A DNA stretch of 64,000 bases from Fomitopsis serialis (lineage: Eukaryota; Basidiomycota; Agaricomycetes; Polyporales; Fomitopsidaceae). Where the stretch lies: the NCBI RefSeq assembly GCF_022376445.1, contig NW_025955094.1, positions 51,965 through 115,964 on the forward strand, read 5' to 3'. Under the pieces are notes generated by a model. It did no database searches. It worked only from the letters and a program-made list of their open reading frames with translations, and was not told where the DNA came from. Position 1 is the stretch's first letter. Every line of letters starts with the position of its first letter. Both the position numbers and the translations under genes were made by a program. Positions 1-12,021 of the stretch are shown piece by piece.

Positions 1-539
1 CCAATGGCAGTATGTGCTTCACTGAGAATAATCTCAGGGAGTACTCGACAATGTACCGTTATTTGCAGGACGCACAGTACTTCACAGTCAGCACACGGTT
101 GATACCATAATAGGCTGTCGCGCAGTGGGAATGCGCAATGATCTTCCGGGTGCTCAATGATTGCCTGGAATAGTCGATCTTTCGAGTATCCCGACCGGAT
201 TGTCTGATTCGTCTTGTGCAGGTCCAGAGCTTGTTGGATGATTGTATCCAATGGTGGCCCGGAGACTGCAGAGTCGAGTGTAATTGGGTCCGAGACTCCG
301 AGTCTTCATCCGGTGGATCCGTCTCTTGATCCTGTGCGTGTGCCACTTGTGGCAGGTGTGCTGCGAGTTCCTCGGCTTCACGCACGCACAGGTTGAGCAC
401 GGATTTTGGTGGGACGAGGGTTTGAGAGTGTCTCGCCACATGGGTCAATCCTAATGTCAGCAGATACATAGTCTTGTGGCTTGTGTAGTACGTCCACACC
501 TTCGTCAGCAAAATAACGCGAAAATGAGTCCGCAACAAG

Positions 540-980
540 GTTCTTTGAGCCTTGTACATAGACAATCTCAAAGTCGAATCGACTGAGATATTCAGTCCAT
601 TGCTCGAGTCGTGGTGCGAGTTTGCGCTTGTCCTGAATGAAGACAAGTGCATGATGATCAGTGACAATGTTAAAATGTCAGCGTATGAGCTTATATTCCC
701 ATTTGAGAAGAGCTTTGAGTACACTGAGAGCCTCCATTTCATACGTGAAATACGCATGCTGCACAGGCATGAACTTCTTCAACATGAAGCCAGCTGGGCA
801 GCAGCTATCCCACTGAGGACCTTGGCCATACACTGCACCAACACCTGACGTAGACGTGTCAGTAATTACCCAGATTGGGTCTGAGTTTCGAGGGTCAAAA
901 GGGTGTAAGACGGGGGTCTTACACGCAAGTGCTTTGATCTCATCAAAGCATTTCTGGTGGATCGGACACCAGTTGAAAGA
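540..980 (-). pseudogene. RNase H domain remnant of the gypsy element
   Basis: The minus strand reads TDTSTSGVGAVYGQG, the first conserved block of Ty3/gypsy RNase H. The upstream linker (IHQKCFDEIKALA, LHPFDP) is the usual RT-RNase H connection. A downstream block ending in FTYEMEALSVLKALLKWE corresponds to the second catalytic region. It is not in one open frame with the RT piece. The domain identity is clear; the copy is non-functional. Confidence 0.75.
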
Positions 981-989
981 CTGACCATT

Positions 990-1924
990 TCATGTGATGC
1001 TCAAAAGCGGACCTGTGTAAGCAGCGAGATTGGGCATGAAGTGAGCAAGGTATTGTATGAGGCCCAAGAAGCGTTGTACTTTGTGACAGTTGTGAGGTAC
1101 AGGCCAGTTGCGAACGCGAGACATCTTGCCCGTGTCAGCATGCAGTCCCTTTTCGTCAATGACATGGCCGAGACAATTGACTCGCCTTGCAAAAAGGGTG
1201 CACTTGTTCACACTGAGATACAGCCAATTTTTGTGCAGCTTCTTGAGTACCCACTCGAGATGCTGTTCATGTTCCTCAATAGTGTCTGAGAATACAAAAA
1301 CATTGTCTAAGTAGACGTGTACAAACTTACCAATGTTGAAGGAGCGTTAGTATCTCCCTGCTGCATAACGAGGCTGTAGAATGTACCATAGACTGTCGCG
1401 AAGGCAGTCTTATGGATGTCCTTGGGGTCCACGAGCACTTGCTCATAAGTGTTTGACATATCAATCTTTGAATGATATGGTGCGTGTGCAACATCATGCC
1501 GGATCTGGTCTTGGTCCGGAAATGGAGTGATGTCCTTGATTGTATTTGTGTTATGTTGCTGAATGTCTGCGACAATGCGAAGACCACCATCCTTCTTCAC
1601 AATACAGAGCATCGGAGCAGCTTGCTCCATTTGACATTCCTTCCACCATCCATTAGCAGTGTACAATTGAATCTTCTCAAGCAGTTTTGGCTTGAGAAAG
1701 TCTGTGCATTTTGGTAGGTAATAGGTATACCTCTTATTCTCATCAATAAGAGGGATCCTGTGGTTGACTTCTCTCACCGGAGGAAGTCCTGGTGGGACTG
1801 GACCAAATAAGTTTGCATATTTGTGCATTAATTGTTCACGCATTTGTGCAATACGTGCTTCATTATCTATAGATCGGTAATTAGCTGTAATGTGATGGAA
1901 GGACACAGTTTGCAGTGAATCCAT
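990..1924 (-). pseudogene. Reverse transcriptase remnant (broken, YLDN active site)
   Basis: The long frame 1307-1924 carries the fingers/palm with VREVNHRIPL, IVKKDGG, DITPFPDQDQI and KIDMSNTYEQV. It is followed out of frame by VYLDNVFVFSD and then by the thumb block HVIDEKGLHAD and FLGLIQYLAHFMPNLA. In active relatives the box is YxDD; here the second aspartate reads asparagine (around 1302-1313). This change and the frameshift at about 1330 both indicate an inactive enzyme. Confidence 0.85.
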
Positions 1925-2152
1925 TGATTCACCACTGCTGTGCCAGTGGTTGGCTAGTCAATGTGAATGCGAAGGCACAGGCACAGGCAGATTAGCCATC
2001 TGTGTCGTTACATTGGCAGTGGTGCGGCGAGAAGGAAATGTTCGCCACCGATGATTGGCAGTGTCCTCCTCCTCCCATGGAAGCAGTGCCAGTATTGCAT
2101 GCTGTCCAATGCAGATCACCAACTGTGAGAAGTCGAGACATACACCAAACTT

Positions 2153-2731
2153 TCACATGAATGGTGTGCCAAGCATGGCATCATAGCGATCCAGGTTCAC
2201 CACATCAAAATAGACTTCACCTCGGAACATTCCCCAAAGTACAGGTATGTTCGCGCCATAGTTGATGCGCGAACAACTGCCAACACATCCCAGTTGCAGG
2301 ATGGCTGGATTCTCGAGTTCGAAGGCTTGTATGCCTGCAACTCGAGCGAAATCTGGACTAATAGAATCAGTAGTACTTCCAGAATAAAGCAATACCAGGG
2401 CTTGAAGCCCATTGATGGTCAAATATGCAGTCAGGCAAGTTTGATCATACCGTGTTAAGTCAGGCCAACGGCCCATTACAGCGCGTCGCACGGTTGCGCG
2501 CGTTGCGAGGGGCTGTGAGCTTGAACTGGGTGCATCAGAAGTGTGCATAGCAGCACGAGCTGACATGGCTCGTAGTGCAGGATATGGCGGAGGTGGGTCG
2601 TGCATTTCTGCATCATTGCTCAGCACTTGTTGAGCGAGTGTGATTGTAGTGTCGAGTGAAGGCTCATCTAAGTATTCATAAGACAGATCTGGTATGTTCA
2701 TAGAATGTACCATCCAGTCTTGGTTGAGCAA
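2153..2731 (-). pseudogene. Retropepsin-like domain remnant
   Basis: The open frame has the retroviral-type aspartic protease layout: LLYSGSTTDSIS (usually DSGST), a hydrophobic strand segment, and YFDVVNLDRYDAMLGTPFM, matching the ILGxPF end of the domain. The catalytic aspartate of the DSG triad is replaced by tyrosine, so the protease should be inactive. It lies directly upstream of the RT on the same strand, as expected in gypsy pol. Confidence 0.75.
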
Positions 2732-3251
2732 TCACTCGTGAATGTGTTTGTGATCTTCTGCACTTGGCCGGTAGTGTTTGAGGCTGCGAAGTAATTCATA
2801 CCTCGTCCATAGTAATTCATGACTTAACATGCGCAAATGGCCTGTAAGCGCGAGCGCGTACATCAGTAAAGTCCGGTACAACAGACTCAGGGTCAGGGAT
2901 CTCTTCGAGAGGTGGCATTGAGTCGTAAGAGGAGATCGACATTGCGTCGGAATCCTCTGGCCCAGTCGCCACTGCAGCATCTACTAATATGGGATCTACA
3001 AGATCTTCCGCAACATGTTCATAGTGTATTCCACTGCGCTCAGATACGGCCTCAATTACAGGGCCTCTACGCAAAATTTCACGTACAGCAGCATTGTCAA
3101 TCGACTCGAGGTTGATGTTGTCAGCGCCATTACTAAGCGCTTGATGCCACTCAAGCTCGAAAGTGCTTGCATTTGCAGGGTTGCCCAGCAAATCAACATT
3201 GCGGGGGACGTGAAATATACAGAGCCCGTACGAGGTACGGTCTCCTTGCAA
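2732..3251 (-). pseudogene. Gag-pol linker fragment
   Basis: An open minus-strand stretch of about 144 codons begins near 3251 and is rich in acidic and proline residues (for example SYDSMPPLEEIPDPESV). It lies immediately 5' of the protease remnant. No known domain is recognised. Position and orientation suggest it is the variable region between gag and protease. Confidence 0.4.
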
Positions 3252-3439
3252 GACTTCAGTATGTTCTACTAGGTCATTGACCTATGAAATGTTGATGCAA
3301 CACATTGACCCGTAGTACACGACTCCACAGCGAAGTGCCAACCTCTTGCAGTGAGCCCAAGTGGCCCACTCGCCAACACTCACCGCGAATTCGGCCTCGT
3401 CAAAGTTGTGATCCAGTTGGTCCGTGAATAGACTGAAAC

Positions 3440-5800
3440 ATGACTAGCGCAAAGCATTGTCCGTGGGCCAGCGACTCACATCGCCATTTACTGGACGTTT
3501 CGGCACAGTCAATACTCGGTTCAATGCCAGTACTTCGCGGTGCGAGGTACTGGCTCCCCAAGTGATGTCGTGGCCGTAACGGTCACCAGTATCCTGCACG
3601 TCGAGTCGATTGCTCGATGCACGCGGTACTGGTGGTACCTGTCTCGATGTCTGACGTGAGGCCCGTATGTCGAGCCCACGGCTTGATGTCCGTGTCTCTG
3701 TGAGATCCGTAACCAGTACGTCTTCGCGCGATATACTGGCGGTGGCATGAAGCAAGCGGTGGTTGCTCAAAGCCCCGCTCGCCATACGCTGCGTCCGTCG
3801 ATCCCTGCCCTCGTGTCGGCTGGGCTTTCCGTTCTTCCAGCTGCAGCCGGAAGCCACCAAACGGCTCTCAGAAATGTGTCTTCGTTCGGGTGCACGATGA
3901 CACCCTCGTCGCGCGAGTCGATGCGGACACATCACTTGATATACTTGATGTGCCTGCCTCACTGCACGGCCCAGGCACCTGAACCCGCGAGAACGAAGAT
4001 TTGGTACAGGAACGGGGGGTGGTGACGGCGGGGCGAGGACCGTGGGCTACTCGCAGTCCAATTCACCGCCAAGCTCCTCAGTCTATCATAGATGTCGCGC
4101 GAAAAGGCCGATATCTGTGCGTGAGCCACAATGACGGTGAGTACGTTGGTTGACCGAGCGAGCTCGCCGATCGTACCGCATTGCGTGACCGTGCCGGTCG
4201 CGACATGTAGGTCGCCCCGTGGGCCGTCAGTACCACCGACGTGCATGGTGACCGCCACGGCAACCGTGTTGGTTGTCGTGGTCGTCACGAGTGGTGGTGG
4301 CTGTGTAGGAGATGGTGGGGTTAGAGGCGGGGGAGGCACGTCCAGCAGGGACGCACCTTCATCTTTCGAGCACGTATGCTCGTCTTCCTTGCCTATACCG
4401 CACCCTTCCCCTTCCCCTCCTTCTGCCAGACGTTCCTCGTCTACCCCTCCTGCCTCTGCACTCTCATCCCTCTCCTCTGTCCCTATCCCTCTCCTCCTTC
4501 TCTCCTGAGCGCTATCTACGGAGTGCGCGCACGATGTGCTTGTCGTAGTCGCCACTGACGTCGGGGGCCGCTGAGAGGTCGATATTGAGTTGAATGGAGT
4601 CCCTAGGAACGAACCATCAGCGAGAACTGTGAAGTTCTCGCCAGGTTGACGGTCGGGAGGCCGTTCTCGCCGGTCGGGATCCGTAGGCACCCGGCTGCTG
4701 CACTGCGGGCTGCGATTTCGAGCTTGCGCGTTTGGTGGGACTGCGCCAGCGTCGGATGGCGAGCTCGCGGCGTCGCCGGGATTGCAGGAAGGTGGTGGTT
4801 GCTGGAAACACCGAGGTTGAGGTTGAGGTTGAGGTTGAGGTTGAGACTTGCCAGCGGAACCACTGAAGGTTCAGCCGCCTTGAGGTCGGAGGCTCGCACT
4901 TCCTGTACTTAGGGGTTGCAAGTCATCCTGGACTGCGGCCGCACATGAGTGCTGGCCATCCGAGGGTGGATCGAGGTTGTTCCACGTTCCTGCTAGCTGA
5001 CCCAGGCGGGGTTCGATTGTACCGGATGCTCGCACTTCCGTGAGGATGTGCGGGCCGCCTTGAATTGCGGTTGGACGTATTGTATGCCTGCCAGACATTG
5101 AGTCGCGAGTGAGGTCGTCGGGGTCCTCCCACTCCTCGGCCAGCCGAGCCAAATGGGGTTCAGCTGCGTTGGAGCGGCCGAGGGCCTGAACTTCCGTGAA
5201 GACGTTGCAGTTTATTTGAAACATAGTTGATCGCGCGCTGCAACTGCTCGACGAGAGGTCAGGGAACACCGCGAAACAGGCAGTCAAAGTTGAGCCGGGC
5301 ACGGTTGGACATGCATCGCTGCGGGTCCGTCGTGCCGCCTTGCAGAGTGAAAGGTACGGCCGCGAGGTCGTCCCGTAGCACAGGCGTGCCCTCTTGCAGA
5401 GCTGAAGGTACGACCATTAGGCCATGCCGGATCGCACCACGCGATCTTCGTGGGCCCCAGTGTGCACAACAAAGGTTCCATTTGTCGCTGCAGCTCTGGG
5501 CGCATTCATGGAAGCGTAGGGCACGTCGAACGCGCAGATCTGCGCGTCCACGGTGTCGCCGTGCATTCTGCCCGGTACAACCTGGAGGTTGTACCAGGGC
5601 CCGTGCGTGTGATGTGTAGCCAACAGGGCGCACGACGACCTTCGTGTTCGTCGATACGCGTGTTGGCGCGGGCACAGGGATAGGCGGCGGCGAAGGAGGT
5701 ACATCCTGTAAGGGCGTACCTGTTGAACCGTATAGGCGCCCACCGGGCCGCCGGGTTCCACGGGCCGGATCACACTGCACATGCTGGATCCGCACTTACC
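3440..5800 (-). pseudogene. Low-complexity, repeat-bearing gag-like region
   Basis: Several overlapping minus-strand frames (3444-3962, 3959-4690, 4603-4899, 4871-5302, 5259-5795) are rich in Pro, Ser, Thr and Arg with no zinc knuckle or known gag domain visible. Between about 4870 and 5210 a motif of the form TEVxAxGxxEPxLxxLA recurs about every 150 bp. Around 5330-5420 a second motif (AVPFTLQGGT, VVPSALQEGT) occurs twice. The position upstream of the protease suggests a gag region or a host gene fused to the element. This assignment is tentative. Confidence 0.3.
4813..4845 (+). repeat. GAGGTT hexamer microsatellite
   Basis: Five perfect tandem copies of GAGGTT, reading Asn-Leu repeats on the minus strand inside the gag-like region. 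Confidence 0.9.
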
Positions 5801-5849
5801 GCATAGAGCAAGTCATGCGTGGGAATGGACTATACAGTAGTATTAGTCA

Positions 5850-5960
5850 GCGTCTCTCAATGTATATAAGACCCACCAGTAGCATAGCTCTCTCTTCAGT
5901 TCCTTCACCACAAAGTAACTTGTGTGCCTCAAGTATCCAACCTTCAAGCAGGTAAGTTAG
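5850..5960 (+). promoter_or_regulatory. TATA-like promoter with nearby splice donor
   Basis: A TATATAAGA box (about 5865-5873) is followed by a pyrimidine-rich leader and CAG/GTAAGT at about 5949-5955. This could be an LTR promoter or the promoter of a lost gene. No convincing coding sequence follows on the plus strand. Confidence 0.3.
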
Positions 5961-7157
5961 AGCGCGGTCCACTACGTGTGACCTAGTCTGCTCAACAGTA
6001 CCTATAATCATCGAGCCTGCCAGGTGCTCCGGCTTGCTCTCGTTGTCGAACCCTTCCTTCTCCCTTTCTGTCTGCTCATAATCCCTATCCTCCTTACGCC
6101 CTCCTCGCTCTGCGTTCTCCGTGGTCCGCTCAGTCTTGCTGCTTGGCGCTGGACCTAACGCGCGTCATTCAAGTCCTGGTCGCGCGGCTGGGTTGCGTGT
6201 CGCCAGAGCCACGGTAGGAGTCGCCAGAGTCACTAGACCCAAGAGAGAGGCCACCCAAGTCAAGTCACGAGACGAGAGGGGAGAGGTGAGGAGCCGGGGA
6301 GGAAGGAAGTAGTGATCTGGTACCGCGAGGTGCCAGGTCGTTGGTTGCCGTTGACTGAACCGGCGGCAGGTCAGCCAGCCAGTCGCGGATGCAAGTTTGC
6401 CTTCGCGTTGGGACGGCGCGTGCGTCTGGTTTGCCAGACGGGTGCGTGCGGTGGCTGCCCAGAGAGCGGGAGTGGTCGAGGACAACGAGGAGGTGGTGGC
6501 GGTGGCGGTCGCACGCAGTGCGGTGGGCGCTAAAACTTGGGGTGCAATGTATGGATTATCCTTACCTTTTCGTCCGCGCGAATTTGTACTGTTCCGGTGG
6601 TAGACAGATTCACGAATACATTGATATAACACTAAGAATTCACTACCTTTGACACTTATCAACAAACAGAGATTGGTATCAATTGTGTACAGTACCTCGT
6701 TGCGGCCTCTCCAGATCACTACTGCGCCATGCGTAGGCGACCAGACGTTTGTGGATGTAGCAATAGGTAGATTTAAACGAAATGATTATTGCTCGACCAC
6801 CCGTTGTGGTCTATCAAAGGTCAAGAGCAAGCTTGAGCTGTCAAGCGATAGACTGCCGGCGGATTGGCAAAGCGGTTGGGAAGCTCCCGATTGATGGCTA
6901 GACAATGCGTGTATAGGCTGCGGAGCGGAGGTTACAGACATAAGTACAAACACTTCTACGCTTTCATAATCGTACAGTACGGACAGACGAGCGACTCGAG
7001 AGCAGGGATAGGCGAGAGCATGGATAGCGAGATTGATAATGATGTTGACAGCAATAAAATAGATGTACTTGAGGACCTACAATTAACGTACCTCACGGAG
7101 ACTCGACGAGTGTTTCCTTCGCAATCTGGCGAAGAGCTGAGAGTGAGGTGTCCCTCC
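5961..7157. other. No gene recognised
   Basis: Open frames here are short and compositionally biased (Arg/Gly and Thr/Ala rich) and none resembles a known domain or has consistent introns. Nothing else stands out. Confidence 0.4.
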
Positions 7158-9185
7158 CTAGTCTCCCTGCTCCTCATCAGACACATCCATATACATAGTC
7201 GAGCTCCCTTTACCGCGGTCCTCGTCATCGTCAGCCATGCGTGCGGTCGAGCCCCCGTCACGCGAGGTACGCCCGCTGTAGGACACGGGCCGATTCTGAA
7301 GGCGGGTTAGGCTTTCGTCCAAGGCTGCCCCCATGTTCAGACCCTTTGCGGTCACCATGAGGTGCGTAGGGCAGGGATCTGGCTTGTCACCTGCCAGATG
7401 TGTACGGCCTTGCAACGGAATGACTACGCCGTTGTATGCGTTGAGACGGTATAGAGCCGTGTAACGCGCACCGTTTACTGCGCCCGTAATCAATTCGTCG
7501 ATGAAGCTCTCGACATCCTCGAGCGTAATAGGCTTGTTCGTCAAAGTGGGCCAGTAGACTTTTCTGAAGTAATCTTGATCTTCGTCTGACGCCTTGTGTA
7601 CGGCCGGCCACCACAAGTCTTTGGACTGCTTGAGCTGCATCACCTCCGCCATAGCGCAAACCTGGTTGTCGAGGGCCTGGCGAAGGCCCTCAAGGAACTT
7701 GGCGTGTTGATGTTTGAGCTGGGCGGTGTTGTAGTCGCGCTTGACAGGCTTGTGTTGTATAGTCAGTTGATCGTGTCAGTGTTTACAAGACGAAGACTCA
7801 CGATGGCTATACCCTGCTCAACCCACATCTCAAGGGGCCACTGATTATTGATGCCTTTTTTCAATGTACGCATCTGCCTGGTGCTCTGTGGGTCCACGTT
7901 GAACAGGTGCATGTCTATCGCCCCGCAGAACATGTGGCCTCCCGCGCTCCAAGGCCTATGCCGGGTATGACCCCACCGTGGTCCAAGAGCTGCTGCGCGT
8001 ATTGCTGGTCGTCGTAGGCCAGGTCACTTTCCCGCACGTTCAAGCCTTTGTCGGGGGAGTGATAGGGCGGGTATTCCTCAGCATTGATGCAGAACAGGAA
8101 TGACATTTGTATCTCTTTAGTGTTCAGGATGTGCTGTCGCCCGGCGTGGTAGAGCTGTGGAACTCCTCATGTTAGCACTGTAATAGACAGGAATGTCAGC
8201 CTGCACGTACTCACCTTACGCAAAGCTTTCCGGAAATCCTGAGACTTCGACACCTCCAGTAGGCCCATCGGGTACGTTCCAGCCGTCATCACCAGGCTGA
8301 CGACGGAGTCCGGAACTGTGACCTGTTCGGTCTCCCCAGGAACAGGGTGATGGGGCGCCAGTTGCAAGACCGCAGTAAAGATTTGGTGCAGGAACTGGGG
8401 CGGCACGTAGATGCCCACTTTCCTCCTGACCAAATTAACAAACGCGTGTATCATGTCCTCGTGAAGAAAGAACGGCGAGCTCATGTTGAGAGTGCACGCC
8501 TCTTGATCATAATAGTACCTATAGTGACGCGCTTCAGCAGTTGAGATGAGAAACCCTACCCTAGCGCACGCACTTGACAAAGATCAACTGCGGATGCTCC
8601 TCCTTGATCGTTAGCTGCAGCTGCTCCCAATCCTCCTTCGTAAAGTCCTTGACTAGCTGTGTAGACATGATGTTAGAGGAGTACTACACTGAGAAACGGA
8701 AGATGAGACGCACCCAATCGATGTCGCGAATGTACGGAAAACCGGGAGCTGAGACCAAGTTACCGAAGGCCTTGTGGACCACAGCTGGATAGGTTAGTTG
8801 ATGTTGCTCGACTGCATCCTTGTTCTCCTCGACCTTGCGATCAATTATGTCTAAGATGGCGGGTCGGGTGAGGTGTCTGATAGACGGTGATTCCAAGGTC
8901 GTTTACTTACCAGGGTCCCTAGACTTCTGGTGGCCAGAAGGATGGGCGACTGGCCCAAGTTGATCAGTTTGCTGTACCCTCACAATGTAGGCTATGGTTC
9001 TCACCTTGTGTGGGGCAATTGTAAATGTTGTCCACTTCAATCTGGTAGAGAGCGCGATCTTCAGGTCTCTGAACAGTACCCTTGTGTGAGTTGCTGTCCC
9101 CTCTACCTCTCATGCGAGAGTGGGAACGAGAGGGGGAGGGACGAGCAGACGGTGCACGCTGCCGTACGATGCGAGACATGGACAT
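7158..9185 (-). CDS. Multi-exon hypothetical protein
   Basis: Not recognised. The minus strand has at least six exons with GT..AG introns. Exon 1 starts MSMSRIVRQR with an Arg/Ser-rich basic leader. A later exon ends RDIDW and continues after a 57-nt intron as LVKDFTKEDWEQLQL. The next begins YYYDQEACTLNMSSPFF, followed by a segment with INAEEYPPYHSPDKGLNV. The last large exon (7158-7652) begins MAEVMQLKQSKDLWWPAV and closes with the acidic tail YMDVSDEEQGD. An apparent one-base slip near 7925 (GGHMFCGAIDMHLFNVD in the restored frame) is needed to join exons. Total is about 550 aa. No membrane segments or catalytic motifs were seen. It sits beside a dead retroelement, so it may be lineage-specific or element-associated. 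Confidence 0.6.
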
Positions 9186-9882
9186 CGATGCGTACGGGGA
9201 GCCTACGATAGTAGTGTACGAAGCTCGACTGGCAGAGAACCCTGGCTGCCTCATTTGCCTCGTATGCTGAGTCACTGACCCACGTGACCGCAGGTACAGC
9301 AGCCGGGGTCCCCCCCTTCAGAGGTACGCTCCATGCGCAGCCCCCTATTCCTTACCTCGAGTAGGCCCAGCTGCCCTGAGCAGGTCTAGGACGCCCGCCG
9401 TGCACACGTCAGATGCTGGCGCCTTCCGCGTCGGCTCACCGAGTTGCGATACACTCGGACATCGTTTCAAAGTACGTACCCCGCCTCTAATCGCTCGCAG
9501 CCAGGGCCGGCGTTAGTGGGGGACATGCGCAGCCATTTCCCATGCCACCGCCTCCATCGCTTCGGTGGTTTTACGCCCAGGGTGGTACAGGGCATGCGGT
9601 ACGTAGTATAGAGACCCAAGCTGCTTTAAGTACTCACCGACTTAATATCCGCGTTCAATACACACGAATTCACACCAATACAACTGTGTGATCTGCCTGC
9701 GCAAGACTGTCTGGTCAACGGAGCAATGTTGGTTAAAGAAGACTCACCGTGGCTCGCAAAGGGTCCTCTTTTTTATCTCTAGGTTTCTTACGAGGTCGCA
9801 GTCAAGAGAGCGCGGTAAAGCGCCGAGTAGGGGCGCGATCGCTGCCATATGCGCTCGTATTCACGTGCCCGTAGTGCATAGC
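9186..9882. other. No gene recognised
   Basis: Normal CpG content, short open frames only, no repeats seen. It may hold the 5' untranslated region and promoter of the minus-strand gene that starts at 9185. Confidence 0.4.
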
Positions 9883-10010
9883 GTGGGTGTACCCATGGGT
9901 GTCTCAGAGCATACCCATACCCATACCCACATGGGTTGCATACCCATGCCATGGGTATGGGTTTTGCATGGGTATTCTGAGTACCCATGGGTATGGGTAA
10001 TGTTATGGGT
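9883..10010 (+). repeat. ATGGGT/ACCCAT hexamer cluster, left copy
   Basis: Interrupted runs of ACCCAT and its complement ATGGGT in both orientations, so the tract can fold on itself. It marks a sharp transition from CpG-containing DNA to CpG-poor DNA. Confidence 0.85.
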
Positions 10011-11695
10011 AGTCCTATGTGCAGTTCATGCTCAATGGCTTGCAAGATATGATGACACTTATTGTGCAGAGGCCAGAATATCAATCAGGCACTGTACAGT
10101 TGGTGAATTCTCATCATAAATTGATGCTATGTGCAAGACCAAGGATGAGCACCCCTCAGACCAGTTCACTGACTGTGTGGTCAATCACAACAGTGGGAGT
10201 TTCCAGTTTTTGTCCCACATACATGCAAGAACAATAGAAAAATGAGTGGGTATGGGAGGGGTCAAAGGTTCCCAGTGTATCAAAGTCAAACATAGCAATA
10301 CACAGGGGTGTACCTTTTTCCAAGTTGTAGACCTGTAGTGTTGTTGCATGTCATGCTCACTTGTTATACTGCAATAGAATGGGCAAGTGTGTTGCCTGAA
10401 GTAAGAACTGAAGGGTAGGTAATACAGGATAGGCAAAGATGAACAACTGACAAAAAGGGAAAACAATGTAAACAAGGCACAAAGATCATGTAAGCAAGGT
10501 ATGTATTACAACTCATAACTCTGGTGGTTACACAAGTGTGTCATAACAGTACAAATAGCTACACAGACCCACAAGAACTGAGGAATGAAACTAGCAAGGT
10601 TGTATACATCCATAGATCTTACATATTTTACCAAATATGAACAGTGAGGCAATGGGCAGAGCCTTATAACATGTGCTGTTTACATATAGCAGTATCACAG
10701 GTCAACAGTCAGCAGATAAATATACCTCAGACTCAACAACTACACAACTGAATCACAGGAAAGATGTAGCAGTGCTCCATCAATACCAGCAGTGTCTTTC
10801 ACATATAACAGCCTGTGGGAAGAGAGTCATATCAGGATTATTAAGCAATATCATCACAGGATCCCCACATTTCATTACTTTTTCACCAATATAGCATCAA
10901 TAAGGGGCAAGGCCTGTCAATGACTATGCCAAAAGGCAGTTTCATTGAGCTTAGCTTGCCAATTGTGAAGTGGTGCATATAGGCCCTACTCTATGTTAAG
11001 AAGGTTTGTCATCTGAGTGGTCATGTGGCCGCTGTCAATACCATTCCACTAGCACCTTGAATTTATTGAATTGACCAACAAGGCATGAACACTACCTCAT
11101 AGGTATGTACTGCTGGTGTGACAAGCATATAGGCCCATCTCAAAGTGTTTGTGACATAGCAATCATGCTGATTTCTTTTCCATCAGGATCCCTTGTCACA
11201 GGTGACCAACTAAGCATTACACAGTATTACCAGCTGTCTAACAAAGACAGCTTTAAAGTAAGTAGGATTCAGTATGGTCACATTGTTTGGTAGAGCATTC
11301 CAGCTACACCATACTGACAAACACATGGCACTGCAGTAATCATTGTGCATTGAAAAGGTTAGTTGAGCTTTCTCCTAATTCTTCATTTGAGCCACAACAG
11401 CACATACACTGCAATGCACATTAGATATTTCATTTGCTTATTTGATGGCCTCAGCAATCTGTGTATTTGATTATAGCATATCAATATTGGCAAAAGCCAT
11501 GTCATGCATGGTCAATGAGTCTTGAGGGAAAAATGACTGGTGACTTTACCATACTGCCACTATTGCAAAATACTCTCAAGCAAGCTTCAGAATGGTGACA
11601 CCCTAAATGCTAGCATACTATGAGAGTGACACAACACTGAATACCTGGCTAGGAATTAACATTGATTACTGCCAGTGGATAAGCACTGCAGAAGT
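10011..11695. other. A+T-rich, CpG-depleted segment without genes
   Basis: About 1.7 kb with very few CG dinucleotides and abundant TG/CA, and no open frame that looks coding. It is bounded on both sides by the hexamer clusters at 9883-10010 and 11696-11793. Confidence 0.75.
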
Positions 11696-11793
11696 CCATG
11701 GGTTTCATGGGTACATGGGTCAGATTTTGGCTACCCATACCCATACCCATGCATACCCATACCCATGACCCACATGGGTTACTCATACCCATG
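11696..11793 (+). repeat. ATGGGT/ACCCAT hexamer cluster, right copy
   Basis: Same hexamer and a closely similar order of direct and inverted units as at 9883-10010; both contain ACCCACATGGGTT (or GACCCACATGGGTT) followed by a further ACCCAT. CpG-containing DNA resumes at about 11810-12020. Confidence 0.85.
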
Positions 11794-12021
11794 CAATGCA
11801 CTAACCGTATCGGGCTGTGTCTGCATTGTGGCTCGGCTCGATGCACGAGTGACAGGTCGGCTCATTGTTGTCGGCTGAGCCCGTTGCTTGGTTTTGGTTG
11901 TCGTGGTCGACATGGGTTGGGGGTAGATGGGGTAGATGGATAGCGCAGAGGTTGGATGAAGCGAGTTGACTGTCGAGAGTGAGAGTATGAGAGTAAGCGA
12001 GTATGGTCCTTCGAGTTAACA

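Larger units (their letters stand above)
1..3251 (-). mobile_element. Degenerate Ty3/gypsy LTR retrotransposon, pol region
   Basis: Reading the minus strand, the order is a leader/gag-pol linker, a retropepsin-like domain (about 2153-2731), reverse transcriptase (about 990-1924) and RNase H (about 540-980), which is Ty3/gypsy order. The element runs off the left edge, so the integrase and the 3' LTR are not visible. The frame is broken several times between the RT palm, the thumb/connection and RNase H, so no full polyprotein can be made. No LTR pair could be located inside the window. It is a dead remnant, judged from domain order and conserved motifs only. Confidence 0.85.

Noticed and set aside
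59..757. 232-codon minus-strand frame
   Set aside because: It overlaps the RNase H remnant in another phase and shows no protein-like features.
5850..5960. 5' LTR of the gypsy element at 1-3251
   Set aside because: The TATA box and donor are on the plus strand whereas the element's pol is on the minus strand, and no second copy was found.
9883..10010. Telomeric repeat tract
   Set aside because: The units are ACCCAT/ATGGGT in both orientations, not the CCCTAA/TTAGGG expected for a basidiomycete telomere, and genes lie on both sides.
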